This document shows, piece by piece, positions 1 to 6,453 of a stretch of DNA of 17,414 bases. Made by a program: the position numbers and the translations under genes. Source of the stretch: CAISDH01 sp964398805. GTDB lineage: Archaea; Micrarchaeota; Micrarchaeia; Micrarchaeales; Micrarchaeaceae. Below the pieces are notes generated by a model. It ran no database searches and was not told where the DNA came from. It worked only from the letters and a program-made list of their open reading frames with translations. The stretch's first letter is position 1. Every line of letters starts with the position of its first letter. Location: contig CAYNNI010000021.1 in the NCBI GenBank assembly GCA_964398805.1, forward strand, positions 1 through 17,414, read 5' to 3'.

Positions 1-13
1 CCTTTAGGTCGTG
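1..13 (+). repeat. Left-end hairpin of the IS, right half only
   Basis: The first 13 bases, CCTTTAGGTCGTG, match positions 600-612 of the right-end hairpin exactly. The missing left arm (expected CCACGA) would lie just outside the window. This supports a left end recognised by the same TnpA. Confidence 0.7.
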
Positions 14-125
14 AATGAATTGCACTCTGCGATACAACAAATACTACTTCTTTTCTGTGGATATTCCGTTAATGGCAGGGCTCCGCAAAATTTCGCGGCG
101 CCGCAACTGCCAGAAACGCGATTGT

Positions 126-581
126 ATGAATAGTGTAAACAATACAAGGAATATAAAACCACAGGCCGATGAAGTCGGACATCAGTACAACTTTCAGCAC
201 CTCGTTTTCGTGACGAAATATAGGTACAAGATGTTCAAGAACCCGAAGACGATAACCGCGATTCGCAATGCCTTTTACAACGTCGCGGAAAGGTACAAAA
301 TCTCAATAAAGGAGTTGTCATTCGGTGATGATTTCGCGCACGTGCATCTTGAGACTGGAATCCCAAATGCGATGTCAGTTGCAGACGCCGTACAACTGCT
401 GAAAGGGTATTCTTCATATGCGGTCTTCAAGGAAATACCAAATCACCGACTGCGGTATCCGCAGGGGCGCTTTTGGAGCGCGGGATACAGTAATGGAAGT
501 GTAGGTCCGCGCGGCGAGAAAACGGTACAGAACTACATCAGGAAGCATGATGTTTCTGGCCAACTGCAACTTGCGATGTGA
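126..581 (+). CDS. tnpA: IS200/IS605-family Y1 transposase TnpA
   Basis: This is a single-strand DNA transposase of the HUH Y1 class. It cuts and rejoins hairpin-marked ends through a 5'-phosphotyrosine bond. From the ATG at 126 the protein has 151 residues, the usual family size. The metal-binding HUH motif is HVH at residues 72-74, and the likely catalytic tyrosine is Tyr137 in VQNYIRKH. An upstream in-frame ATG at 15 would add 37 residues, but they are translated from the left-end palindrome region and resemble no family member, so 126 is preferred. The gene ends 12 bases before the right-end hairpin. Codon use is more AT-rich than that of the neighbours, as expected for a mobile gene. Both active-site parts are intact, so it may be active. 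Confidence 0.9.
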   Translation: MNSVNNTRNIKPQADEVGHQYNFQHLVFVTKYRYKMFKNPKTITAIRNAFYNVAERYKISIKELSFGDDFAHVHLETGIPNAMSVADAVQLLKGYSSYAVFKEIPNHRLRYPQGRFWSAGYSNGSVGPRGEKTVQNYIRKHDVSGQLQLAM

Positions 582-593
582 CCGGCAGTGATA

Positions 594-613
594 CCACGAC
601 CTTTAGGTCGTGG
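594..613 (+). repeat. Right-end hairpin of the IS
   Basis: CCACGACC (594-601), loop TTTA (602-605) and GGTCGTGG (606-613) form a perfect 8-bp stem. It sits 12 bases past the tnpA stop, where TnpA recognition hairpins are found in this family. It also supplies the stop codon that ends the interrupted thiolase frame on the minus strand. Confidence 0.85.
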
Positions 614-800
614 AGAAGGTCATTCCCGAAATCCCGTTCAGCTCGCCGGCATACGCGTTCGCGACTACGATGCGGTCTATGGGCTGCCTCTCCTGCGCCC
701 TTCTCAGAAGGGGCACGCAGGCTTCGGCTGCGAGCTCCATGGCGCTTTCGTCCGTACGTTTTCCGAATCTGGCGAGTCCGATGTCAACTATGGCCGTCAA
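614..800 (-). pseudogene. Archaeal thiolase (acetyl-CoA C-acetyltransferase), 5' fragment cut by IS
   Basis: The minus-strand frame from the TTG at 800 reads TAIVDIGLARFGKR, then ELAAEA, IDRIVVANAYAGELNGISG. This is the N-terminal pattern of archaeal thiolases (AIVxxGxxKFG..., xxELAxEA, VVxNxxxGExNG). Thiolase joins two acetyl-CoA to acetoacetyl-CoA, the first mevalonate-pathway step. The start is supported by AGGAG at 814-810, nine bases upstream; no in-frame ATG exists before an upstream stop. After about 60 codons the frame runs into the IS right-end hairpin and ends with TAA, leaving about 330 family-typical residues missing. The remainder, including the catalytic Cys and His region, should lie left of the IS outside this window. 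The family call rests on pattern recognition of a short stretch. Confidence 0.65.
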
Positions 801-831
801 GAAACCACGCTCCTGAAGTTGCGCGGGTCGC

Positions 832-839
832 TTAATTAA
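832..839 (-). promoter_or_regulatory. Candidate TATA box for the thiolase gene
   Basis: TTAATTAA lies about 35 bases before the TTG start, with AGGAG between them, so a transcript starting near 810 would have a very short leader. The gap 801-990 between UMP synthase and thiolase otherwise shows no gene that I can support. Confidence 0.35.
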
Positions 840-990
840 GCCAAATCATAGCACACGTTGATGGACGAATCGTGATAAGTCGGATGGCGATGCAATGCTG
901 GGCGCTTCCTGCGCCGCGCCGTAAGGCCTCTGCTCATGGCGATGTCGTGCGCGATGCGCACCGCACCCTGCGCATGCCTTCCCGCTTGGC

Positions 991-2484
991 TTACGCCCTC
1001 AGCAATTGCCTGACCTGCTCTTCGGCTGCGGCGGTGTAGTTGCCGTCCTTCGCGTTCGTTATCGCTCTTCCGACAATGGCGTTCCAGTTTGCGCCGAGCG
1101 CCTCCTTCACCTGCGCGAAGGCTCCGCCCTGCGTCACCATGCCTGGCACGTACCATATCGGGTTTTCGACACCCTCCTCTTTCACTGCCTCTTTTACCTG
1201 CTTTATTATGTCCGGTTTTGTCCCGGGCACCACGAAGTTTCTTGCCCCTGCCCTCGCGGCTATCCTGTACATCTCGAACGCCGCGCTGTCCTGTATGAAG
1301 CCGCCCTCGCTGACGAGATATGCTGGATGCGTCATTATCCCGCCAACTATGACCTTCAGGCCGCTGTCCAATGCCCTGTAGATCCACGCGCGCTCTGTCT
1401 CCGGTCCGGACTGCGGGAACAGTATTATCGCGTCCGCGCCGCTTCTCTTCACCGCCCTGACGAAAGCGCTGCCTGTGTCTGGCACGTCGGTCGCGCCCTT
1501 CTGGTGGTCGTATATTATCGGTATGGTGGTGTGCTTCCTTGCTGTGTCCACAACCTGCTTCAGGCCGTACGTTATGGTCAGCGCGAATCCTATCTTGAGC
1601 GCGCCTACGCCTTCGACCTTGGCGGTGCCCGCAGCCAGCTTTTCGAACGCGCCAATGTCCTCCATGTCGCATGCAGGTATGACGCTCTTTTCAGCGGCCA
1701 CTATCCTGCTGTCAACTTCAAGGCCGTCGACCGTAAGGCCGAATCTTGCGGTCTTGGTGCCGTAGACCCTGAGGTATGCCGCCATCCTCTCCGCGCCCCT
1801 CTTGCTTGCTGCGTCATCGGATGCGCTGAGCTGCCTGCGTATCTCGGTCGCGTCCAGCGCAGCGAAGACGGGTATGCCGGTAGATTCCGAAAACTCGTTG
1901 GTGGCGTTCTTGCCGTCTATGCCCACCTCCTGCCTGTCCGCGCCAATCACGAGCGCAACTATATTCGGCTTCTCCAGAAGGTCGTTGAGCTCCTCGATGG
2001 CGTCGTATTTCGTCTTCGCGGTGGCGAGTACGTCGTCGATAACTATTATCTCGCTCTCTGCCGTCGGGATTCTGCCGACTATCCTGCCCTTCGCGAGCTC
2101 GGCTTTCGGCAGGTTCGTGGCCTCGCCGTAGGTCTTCTCCATCTTCCGGGTGAAGAACCAGCCAGCCGCTATCCCGTAATCGAGGGCAAGCATCGACGCC
2201 ACGACAGGCGCCAGGGACACGCCCTTCTCAGGTATGCCGTAGATGTCAATATTCTTCCAGCCCTTCTCCTTCGCTGCCGCAGCAATGGTGCCCGCATAAG
2301 CCTTTGCGAGCGCAGCTGTTGCAGAGCCGACATTGACGTCGCCAATGTTCAGGAAGTAGGGCGATTCTCTCTTGCTCTTCAGCGAAAAGTCGCCGGCAGT
2401 CTTCAGCGCGCCGGTATCGGCCAGCATCTTTATCAATTCTGCCTTCTGTCCGCTCGGCGTTTTCTTTTCTACAGTTTCCATCAT
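991..2484 (-). CDS. pyrEF: Bifunctional UMP synthase: OPRT-OMPDC fusion
   Basis: The protein has 497 residues and covers the last two steps of pyrimidine synthesis: orotate plus PRPP to OMP, then OMP to UMP. Residues 1 to ~225 are orotate phosphoribosyltransferase. IPEKGVSLAP (84-93) matches its core loop, and IIVIDDVLATAKTK (146-159) is the PRPP-binding site, with ATAKTK in place of the usual TTGGS-like end. Residues ~245 to 497 are OMP decarboxylase: PACD (270-273), LKIGF (296-300), the catalytic stretch YDHQKGATDVP (325-335), and the phosphate-binding PGM (447-449) and GRAI (472-475). The domain order is that of the eukaryotic fusion; many archaea keep separate pyrE and pyrF. ATG ATG at 2484/2481 gives two possible starts. 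No pyrimidine genes are adjacent. Confidence 0.9.
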   Translation of the reverse strand: MMETVEKKTPSGQKAELIKMLADTGALKTAGDFSLKSKRESPYFLNIGDVNVGSATAALAKAYAGTIAAAAKEKGWKNIDIYGIPEKGVSLAPVVASMLALDYGIAAGWFFTRKMEKTYGEATNLPKAELAKGRIVGRIPTAESEIIVIDDVLATAKTKYDAIEELNDLLEKPNIVALVIGADRQEVGIDGKNATNEFSESTGIPVFAALDATEIRRQLSASDDAASKRGAERMAAYLRVYGTKTARFGLTVDGLEVDSRIVAAEKSVIPACDMEDIGAFEKLAAGTAKVEGVGALKIGFALTITYGLKQVVDTARKHTTIPIIYDHQKGATDVPDTGSAFVRAVKRSGADAIILFPQSGPETERAWIYRALDSGLKVIVGGIMTHPAYLVSEGGFIQDSAAFEMYRIAARAGARNFVVPGTKPDIIKQVKEAVKEEGVENPIWYVPGMVTQGGAFAQVKEALGANWNAIVGRAITNAKDGNYTAAAEEQVRQLLRA

Positions 2485-2509
2485 CCCCCGCCTAGCATTA
2501 TTTCAACTA

Positions 2510-2518
2510 CCTATTTAG
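2510..2518 (-). promoter_or_regulatory. Candidate TATA box for UMP synthase
   Basis: CTAAATAGG on the minus strand is centred about 30 bases before the ATG at 2484. A start site around 2488 would give an almost leaderless mRNA, consistent with no clear ribosome-binding site at proper spacing. Confidence 0.4.
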
Positions 2519-2594
2519 GGATTTGCTCAACGGCGCATGCCGAGCTAGTAGGGCAAGGAAGCGCTGTAGGCTATACCCTCTGCTTGGAATGGTT

Positions 2595-3305
2595 CTAGAG
2601 CGGGGTCACTGTGACGTTTACCTCCGGCACGCCCCGCGCAATGAGGTCTGCGGACATGGTGTAGCTGTCCGTGTCCTCGCCGAGCCTCAGGAGCGTGATG
2701 TCCTTCGACACCAGCGTCTTCGCCAGCTCTATGTCCGGCAGGAGGTCCCTCACATCGAGCGCCTGCAGGACGTACATGCCGCCGAGCTCCACGCCAAGCC
2801 TCTTCGCAACATCCGCATACCTGCCGTAGAACGGCTCTATCATCGCCACGACAGAGTGCGCATGCGATTTGAGCGGCAGAGCGGCAAAGTCGACGTACCT
2901 GTCGTTGAGCGCGACTCCCGTGCCCTTTATGTACCTCCTTATGGTGTCGAGCTGCACCCTGTGGTTCTCCACGTCGAGGTGGTCCACATCCGTGCCTGGC
3001 TTCTTGAACTGATTGACAAGCGATTCCTGCAGCGTCTTGCTGGGTTGCGCTTCGAGCCCGCCCTCGAGCACGCTCCGGGTGAACTTCATCGCGGCGCAGT
3101 CCTCGTGCCCGTAGAAGTTTACCGCCGCTATTCGGCCGCTTGCAAGCGCGGCCTTTATCGACCTCTCAAGGCTCCTGACGTTGCATCCGCCGTTGCTGAG
3201 CCTCATGCGCCTGACGTCGCCAGTGTTCCTGCTGTCGAGCAGCGCGTTGAGGCGCGGGTCCATGCAGCGCAGGTCCAACTCGTCCTTCAGGGTGGTGGTT
3301 TCCAT
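2595..3305 (-). CDS. Beta-carbonic-anhydrase-like zinc protein
   Basis: This 236-residue protein carries both halves of the beta-carbonic anhydrase metal site. RCMDPR gives the C-x-D-x-R dyad (Cys14, Asp16, Arg18), and YGHEDC gives H-x-x-C (His67, Cys70). The 53-residue spacing between the first Cys and the His is close to that of true beta enzymes. SNGGC (37-41) sits where RNAGG-like residues occur in the family. If active, it would interconvert CO2 and bicarbonate. The region after residue ~75 does not resemble classical beta enzymes, so it may be a divergent branch with another substrate. It is transcribed on its own, from a TATA box at 3370-3359. The superfamily assignment is firm; the reaction is inferred. 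Confidence 0.7.
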   Translation of the reverse strand: METTTLKDELDLRCMDPRLNALLDSRNTGDVRRMRLSNGGCNVRSLERSIKAALASGRIAAVNFYGHEDCAAMKFTRSVLEGGLEAQPSKTLQESLVNQFKKPGTDVDHLDVENHRVQLDTIRRYIKGTGVALNDRYVDFAALPLKSHAHSVVAMIEPFYGRYADVAKRLGVELGGMYVLQALDVRDLLPDIELAKTLVSKDITLLRLGEDTDSYTMSADLIARGVPEVNVTVTPL

Positions 3306-3358
3306 GTTCTCGCCGTTAGATGAGCATCAAGACTTCCTTGCTAGAGATTGGCGCGGCG

Positions 3359-3370
3359 AAATATATATTT
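3359..3370 (-). promoter_or_regulatory. TATA box for the carbonic-anhydrase-like gene
   Basis: AAATATATATTT is a self-complementary AT block in GC-rich surroundings, about 59 bases before the ATG at 3305. It predicts a leader of about 30 bases. No gene on the plus strand nearby would use it. Confidence 0.5.
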
Positions 3371-3412
3371 CATTCCCTTGCCCGCCCGGTGCCAGCCGCG
3401 GAGATGTGCGAG

Positions 3413-3631
3413 CTAGCTGTTGTCCCTTTTCACAGCGAGCTTCAGGAGCTCCACGTTCTTTGCCTCGTTCTTCCTTATCTCGTCCCACATCCTCGCGCAT
3501 TGCGCGTGGCCGTCGCGCTTGGAGTCCTTTATGTAGTCGTCGAGGTTCCATAGGAACTGCAGCCTCTTCACCAGCTGCTTGTGCACGTTGTAGTAGCAGT
3601 CACCCGCAACCTGTTTCGCCATTTTCACCAC
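3413..3631 (-). CDS. Small helical protein of unknown function
   Basis: I do not recognise this 72-residue protein. It is rich in Lys, Arg and Asp, with aromatic residues (CYYNVH, FLWNLDDY), and looks all-helical without membrane segments or signal peptide. It starts at GTG 3631 or, more conventionally, at ATG 3622 just after a GGTGA. It lies 24 bases downstream of the DUF72 gene on the same strand, so the two are probably co-transcribed. Its codon pattern resembles the neighbours more than the overlapping frames do, which is why I keep it. Confidence 0.6.
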   Translation of the reverse strand: MVKMAKQVAGDCYYNVHKQLVKRLQFLWNLDDYIKDSKRDGHAQCARMWDEIRKNEAKNVELLKLAVKRDNS

Positions 3632-3655
3632 GGCATAGGCTCGCTGGCAAGCTTA

Positions 3656-4357
3656 TTATCTTTTGCGCGTGCCTCCGCCGGCTATGCCCAGCATGGCCCT
3701 TGCGTTGCCGAGCATGTCGTGGTCGTTGTTGAAGAACACGTGCGCGCTAGAGGGCTTCAGCTTCCTTATTCGGGCATATATCTCCAACAGCTCTCCCTTT
3801 GAGTAGTTGTACGAGTACCAGCTCCTCCTGCCGTGCATGCGCAGGTACACGCTGCGCGATGTCCTGACAACTGCCTGCGCGAACGGCGCGTCCACGCTCA
3901 CGAGCGTTATCCCGAGCTTCCTGCACCTGCGGCACGTCCCCTCATTGAACCACTCCGCGTTCCTGGGCTCCAGCGCGAACTTGCCGGCCATGTTGAACCT
4001 GTCGAGGAACTTCTCCACATTGTCCAGGAGCGCCGGCGTGAGAAGCGGCGGCAGCTGGAAGAGGAAGTAAGCTATGCTGTCGTCGAGCGGCGCGAACAGC
4101 TTCATGAACTTCCTGAACGTGCCGTAGCAGTTCTTGCCTAGCTTGTACTGGTGCGTCACCAGCCTGTTGACCTTTATCGCCCACGAGAGCCTGCCCCCGA
4201 CCGAAGCCCAGTGGCGCACCTGGTTGGGGAACGGGAACCTGTAGAAGCTCGCGTTGAGCTCTATCGCGTTGAGCCCGGACTCGCCCGCGTACCAGTCGAG
4301 GCCGCCTCCCGTGTTCCAGCCGTACATCCAGCCGGAGGTGCCCACGAACGCCTTCAC
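3656..4357 (-). CDS. DUF72 (YecE-like) TIM-barrel protein
   Basis: At 233 residues this fits the DUF72 family, whose function is unsettled; structures are TIM barrels. Family hallmarks appear in order: VGTSGWMYGW at the N-terminus, ELNASFYRFP, WAIKVNRLVTH, FLFQLPP, LEPRNAEWF, LRMHGRRSWYSYNY, and VFFNNDHDMLGNARAM near the end. The ATG at 4357 sits about 26 bases after a TTAAAA element, so the mRNA may be leaderless. The small protein at 3631-3413 is probably in the same transcript. No missing hallmark residues are seen. Confidence 0.9.
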   Translation of the reverse strand: MKAFVGTSGWMYGWNTGGGLDWYAGESGLNAIELNASFYRFPFPNQVRHWASVGGRLSWAIKVNRLVTHQYKLGKNCYGTFRKFMKLFAPLDDSIAYFLFQLPPLLTPALLDNVEKFLDRFNMAGKFALEPRNAEWFNEGTCRRCRKLGITLVSVDAPFAQAVVRTSRSVYLRMHGRRSWYSYNYSKGELLEIYARIRKLKPSSAHVFFNNDHDMLGNARAMLGIAGGGTRKR

Positions 4358-4376
4358 GCAAGCAAGGCTCTGCGCA

Positions 4377-4388
4377 CGCTTTTAACGC
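4377..4388 (-). promoter_or_regulatory. Candidate TATA box for the DUF72 gene
   Basis: Minus-strand GCGTTAAAAGC lies about 25 bases before the ATG at 4357, the spacing of a leaderless archaeal promoter. It faces away from the TTTAAATA at 4453-4460, so 4358-4488 is a divergent promoter region. A 12-bp GC palindrome, CGCGGGCCCGCG (4420-4431), sits between the two. Confidence 0.4.
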
Positions 4389-4452
4389 TTCTTTCACGCT
4401 TTCCGCAACCGCGACGACCCGCGGGCCCGCGCGGCCGGTCTGCCACGCAGCG

Positions 4453-4460
4453 TTTAAATA
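4453..4460 (+). promoter_or_regulatory. TATA box for the 4563-5259 gene pair
   Basis: TTTAAATA is a strong archaeal TATA match in GC-rich DNA. A start about 26 bases from its centre falls near 4483, a few bases before an ATG at 4489 that opens an 18-codon frame, and 80 bases before the first larger gene. Confidence 0.6.
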
Positions 4461-4488
4461 CCAGAAGGGGCAGATACCTTACGGTAGC

Positions 4489-4545
4489 ATGGGGGTGAGC
4501 TCGCACGGTGATGCCATAGCCGAGGGCAGGGCACAACGCCCCTGA
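4489..4545 (+). other. Short leader frame (18 codons) ending in a hairpin
   Basis: The first ATG after the predicted transcription start opens MGVSSHGDAIAEGRAQRP and ends at TGA 4543-4545, 17 bases before the ATG of the next gene. It is in a different frame from that gene. Its 3' end overlaps a possible hairpin, CAGGGC (4527-4532), loop ACAAC, GCCCCTG (4538-4544, one bulged C). It may be a translated leader, or chance. The hairpin and position make it worth recording, but no function can be assigned. Confidence 0.3.
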
Positions 4546-4562
4546 AAAGAGAGTACGCGCTC

Positions 4563-4880
4563 ATGGAGCGGCTCATGGCGCATCTCAAGCATCCTGATGC
4601 GGCGCTCAGCACCGACAACCACGCTGTGAAGCTGACGCTAAAAAGCGAAAAGCCCGCAGACGGATACGTGTACTGCTTCACGTGCGATGTAGGCGCCGGC
4701 TCGGACGGCGCCGGAATGCTCATGGCCGACGGCGGCGAAACCGCGGAGAAGGTAGAGGGGTTTCTCTCCGCTGCGATGGCCAGACACGGAATAACCTACA
4801 AGCGGCATGACCGCTTCTTCACGATAAACCTTGACGAGTTCGCGAGTATTGTGGAAAGCCGCAAAATGATCAGGGAATGA
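4563..4880 (+). CDS. Unrecognised 105-residue protein
   Basis: I do not recognise this family. It appears as a compact alpha/beta protein without signal peptide or membrane segment. A stretch VKLTLKSEKPADGYVYCFTCDVGAG suggests beta strands with CFTC (a C-x-x-C pair, not enough for a zinc site alone). A helix follows (AEKVEGFLSAAMARHGI), then FFTINLDEFASIV. The ATG at 4563 is preceded only by a weak purine run. It ends 13 bases before the UPF0145 gene, with which it probably shares the TTTAAATA promoter. Confidence 0.65.
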   Translation: MERLMAHLKHPDAALSTDNHAVKLTLKSEKPADGYVYCFTCDVGAGSDGAGMLMADGGETAEKVEGFLSAAMARHGITYKRHDRFFTINLDEFASIVESRKMIRE

Positions 4881-4893
4881 TTTAGGAGACGCC

Positions 4894-5259
4894 ATGGAAA
4901 AGAATGAGATAATCGTCGTTACCACGAACTACGTCCCGGGGATGCGGATAGAGCAGGTTCTCGGTCCGGCCTTCGGCCTGGTGGTGAGGAGCAGGGGCCT
5001 GGGCGGCAACATAGTCGCGAGCCTGCGCGCCATAGTCGGAGGCGAGATAAACGAGTACACGCGCATGCTGTCCGAGGCAAGGGAGCACGCGGTGGCGCGG
5101 CTGGTCGAGCACGCGAAGGCGATGGGCGCCAATGCGGTCGTGTCCATGAGCTTCGACTCCTCAGAGCTGGGCCAGAGCATGACCGAGGTGGTGGCGTACG
5201 GCACCGCTGTCGTCGCCGCGCACGAGAGCGGAAAGGCGGAGCCGGTGAGCCTCCAATAG
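4894..5259 (+). CDS. YbjQ/UPF0145 family protein (DUF74)
   Basis: This 121-residue protein fits the YbjQ/UPF0145 family, small pentamer-forming proteins annotated as putative heavy-metal binding, with no proven role. Hallmarks are TTNYVPGMRIEQVLGPAFGLVVRSR, IVGGEINEYTRML, EAREHAVARLVEHAKAMGANAVVSM and the closing TEVVAYGTAVV. AGGAG at 4884-4888 lies five bases before the ATG. It follows the 105-residue protein by 13 bases, so the two form a small operon. Family assignment is firm; function is not. Confidence 0.9.
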   Translation: MEKNEIIVVTTNYVPGMRIEQVLGPAFGLVVRSRGLGGNIVASLRAIVGGEINEYTRMLSEAREHAVARLVEHAKAMGANAVVSMSFDSSELGQSMTEVVAYGTAVVAAHESGKAEPVSLQ

Positions 5260-5375
5260 CCACAGAAAGCCCTAAAAAGCCGAAGATTCCTAATATTACT
5301 GCGATTTTATGCTGCTCATAACGCCTAGTCGCACCTTTGCATCTTGATTCTTCGTGCGGCTGGCTCGTCGGCCCT

Positions 5376-5407
5376 GGCAGCATGGCGCTGCCTTCTCTCT
5401 TTTGTTG
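5376..5407 (+). terminator. Hairpin plus T-rich tail in the 5260-5451 gap
   Basis: GGCAGC (5376-5381), loop ATGGC and GCTGCC (5387-5392) form a perfect 6-bp stem followed by TTCTCTCTTTTGTT. It could end the UPF0145 transcript. However, the clearest AT-rich promoter-like element, CCTAATATTA near 5288, lies upstream, so the hairpin might instead sit in the leader of the ABC operon. The rest of the gap holds no gene that I can support. Confidence 0.35.
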
Positions 5408-5451
5408 ATTTGCGTTCCTGGGTTCAGCGTGCACAGCGCTGAGGTGCGAGC

Positions 5452-6453
5452 ATGGACATGATAAAAGTTCAAGACGTCAAGAAGAGGTTCAAGGTCTACA
5501 GCGCTAGCGCAGGCAAGCCTTTTCTGAAGCGGCTCGTGCGCGAGAGCTACCTCAAGACCGTGCTGTCCGGAATAGGCTTCACTGTGAAGAGGGGCGAGAT
5601 CGTCGCGCTGCTCGGAAAGAACGGCAGCGGAAAGTCCACGATGATAAAGATACTCACAGGAGTGCTCTATCCTGACGGCGGCAGCGTCATGGTCAACGGC
5701 ATGAGGCCGTGGCAGGACAGGATACGCTACGCGCAGACGATAGGCGCGGTCTTCAGCCAGCACAGCAACCTCTACTACGACCTCCCGCCCATCGACACCT
5801 TCGAGTACATGCGGCATCTGTACCAGATACCCGAGGATGCGTACAAGAAGAGGCTCTCGCACCTGGTGCGCGTGCTCGAGCTCGAAGGCGTGTACACCCG
5901 CCAGACTCGCCTGCTGTCATTCGGCGAGCGCATGAAGTGCAACTTCGTCGCTGCGGTGCTGCACAACCCGGTCGTTGTATTCCTCGACGAGGCCACCGTA
6001 GGCATAGACCTCCCGTCCAGATTCGCGCTCAGGCGCGCGGTGATGGATATGCGCGACAAGCTCCACACGACGTTCGTCATAGCGACGCACATAGTCGACG
6101 ACATAGAGGCGCTCGCAGAGCGCATAATATTCCTGGACCGCGGCAGGATCATATTCGACGGGCCGCGTAGCGGCTTCAACGAACTCATAGGGAACAAAAA
6201 GCACCTCGAGCTGTACTTCCGCAGCAAGGTCACTATCAAACCGGAAAGGTACGGCAAGGTGCTCGACAGGGACGTGGACTACCTCAAGCTCGAGATAGAC
6301 GCGGACAGGGTGAAGAGCGCGCCGCTCACGCGCCTCGTAAACAGCAGCAGCGTAATCGACTACAACCTTTACGATCCGGAGCTTGGATACATACTCCAGA
6401 AGTTCTACGCCAGGCTCGAGAAGGAAGGTGATAAGCATGACCGGAAGCATTGA
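5452..6453 (+). CDS. ABC-2 type exporter ATPase (COG4586-like)
   Basis: This cytoplasmic ATP-hydrolysing subunit of a three-part exporter has 333 residues. Walker A is GKNGSGKST (55-63), the Q-loop Gln is 103, the signature is LSFGER (155-160), Walker B is VVVFLDE (174-180), and the switch His is 213 in ATHIVDD. The SFGER signature instead of SGGQ, and the pairing with two different permeases, match the uncharacterised COG4586/4587/3694 transporters. A ~100-residue C-terminal extension follows the ATPase core. The stop overlaps the first permease start by 17 bases, so translation is coupled. The substrate is unknown. GAGGTG lies 8 bases before the start ATG; a second ATG follows two codons later. 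Confidence 0.9.
   Translation: MDMIKVQDVKKRFKVYSASAGKPFLKRLVRESYLKTVLSGIGFTVKRGEIVALLGKNGSGKSTMIKILTGVLYPDGGSVMVNGMRPWQDRIRYAQTIGAVFSQHSNLYYDLPPIDTFEYMRHLYQIPEDAYKKRLSHLVRVLELEGVYTRQTRLLSFGERMKCNFVAAVLHNPVVVFLDEATVGIDLPSRFALRRAVMDMRDKLHTTFVIATHIVDDIEALAERIIFLDRGRIIFDGPRSGFNELIGNKKHLELYFRSKVTIKPERYGKVLDRDVDYLKLEIDADRVKSAPLTRLVNSSSVIDYNLYDPELGYILQKFYARLEKEGDKHDRKH

Larger units (their letters stand above)
1..613 (+). mobile_element. IS200/IS605-family insertion sequence, left edge at window border
   Basis: The element consists of a single-gene tnpA unit flanked by related subterminal palindromes. The right end is a perfect 8-bp hairpin with TTTA loop (594-613). The window opens with the loop and right arm of what looks like the same hairpin (1-13), so the left end is cut by the window edge by only a few bases. 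No tnpB is present. Elements of this family move as single-stranded DNA through TnpA and make no target duplication. The element interrupts a minus-strand thiolase reading frame whose 5' part begins just right of 613. Exact cleavage sites cannot be fixed because the left flank is missing. Confidence 0.85.

Noticed and set aside
15..125. N-terminal extension of the transposase from ATG 15
   Set aside because: The extra 37 residues are encoded by the IS left-end palindrome region and have no counterpart in TnpA proteins.
836..937. 33-codon minus-strand frame with a basic N-terminus (MSRGLTARRRKRP...) between UMP synthase and thiolase
   Set aside because: Basic composition recalled very small ribosomal proteins, but it matches none that I know, has no ribosome-binding site, and overlaps the probable thiolase promoter.
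1006..2598. Long open frame (530 codons) opposite the UMP synthase gene
   Set aside because: It mirrors a clearly recognisable enzyme gene; the translation is Arg/Tyr/Leu-rich without any family motif. Long antisense frames are expected in GC-rich coding DNA.
3942..4397. Overlapping minus-strand frame in the DUF72 region
   Set aside because: It is a different frame of the DUF72 gene, with Arg/Ala/Glu-rich low-complexity translation.
4507..4545. Possible C/D box sRNA (GTGATG ... CTGA)
   Set aside because: The spacing is short, D' and C' boxes are missing, and no terminal stem is seen.
6383..6436. Upstream start for the first ABC permease
   Set aside because: The added 18 residues lie inside the ATPase coding sequence and are hydrophilic; GGTGAT before ATG 6437 marks the real start.
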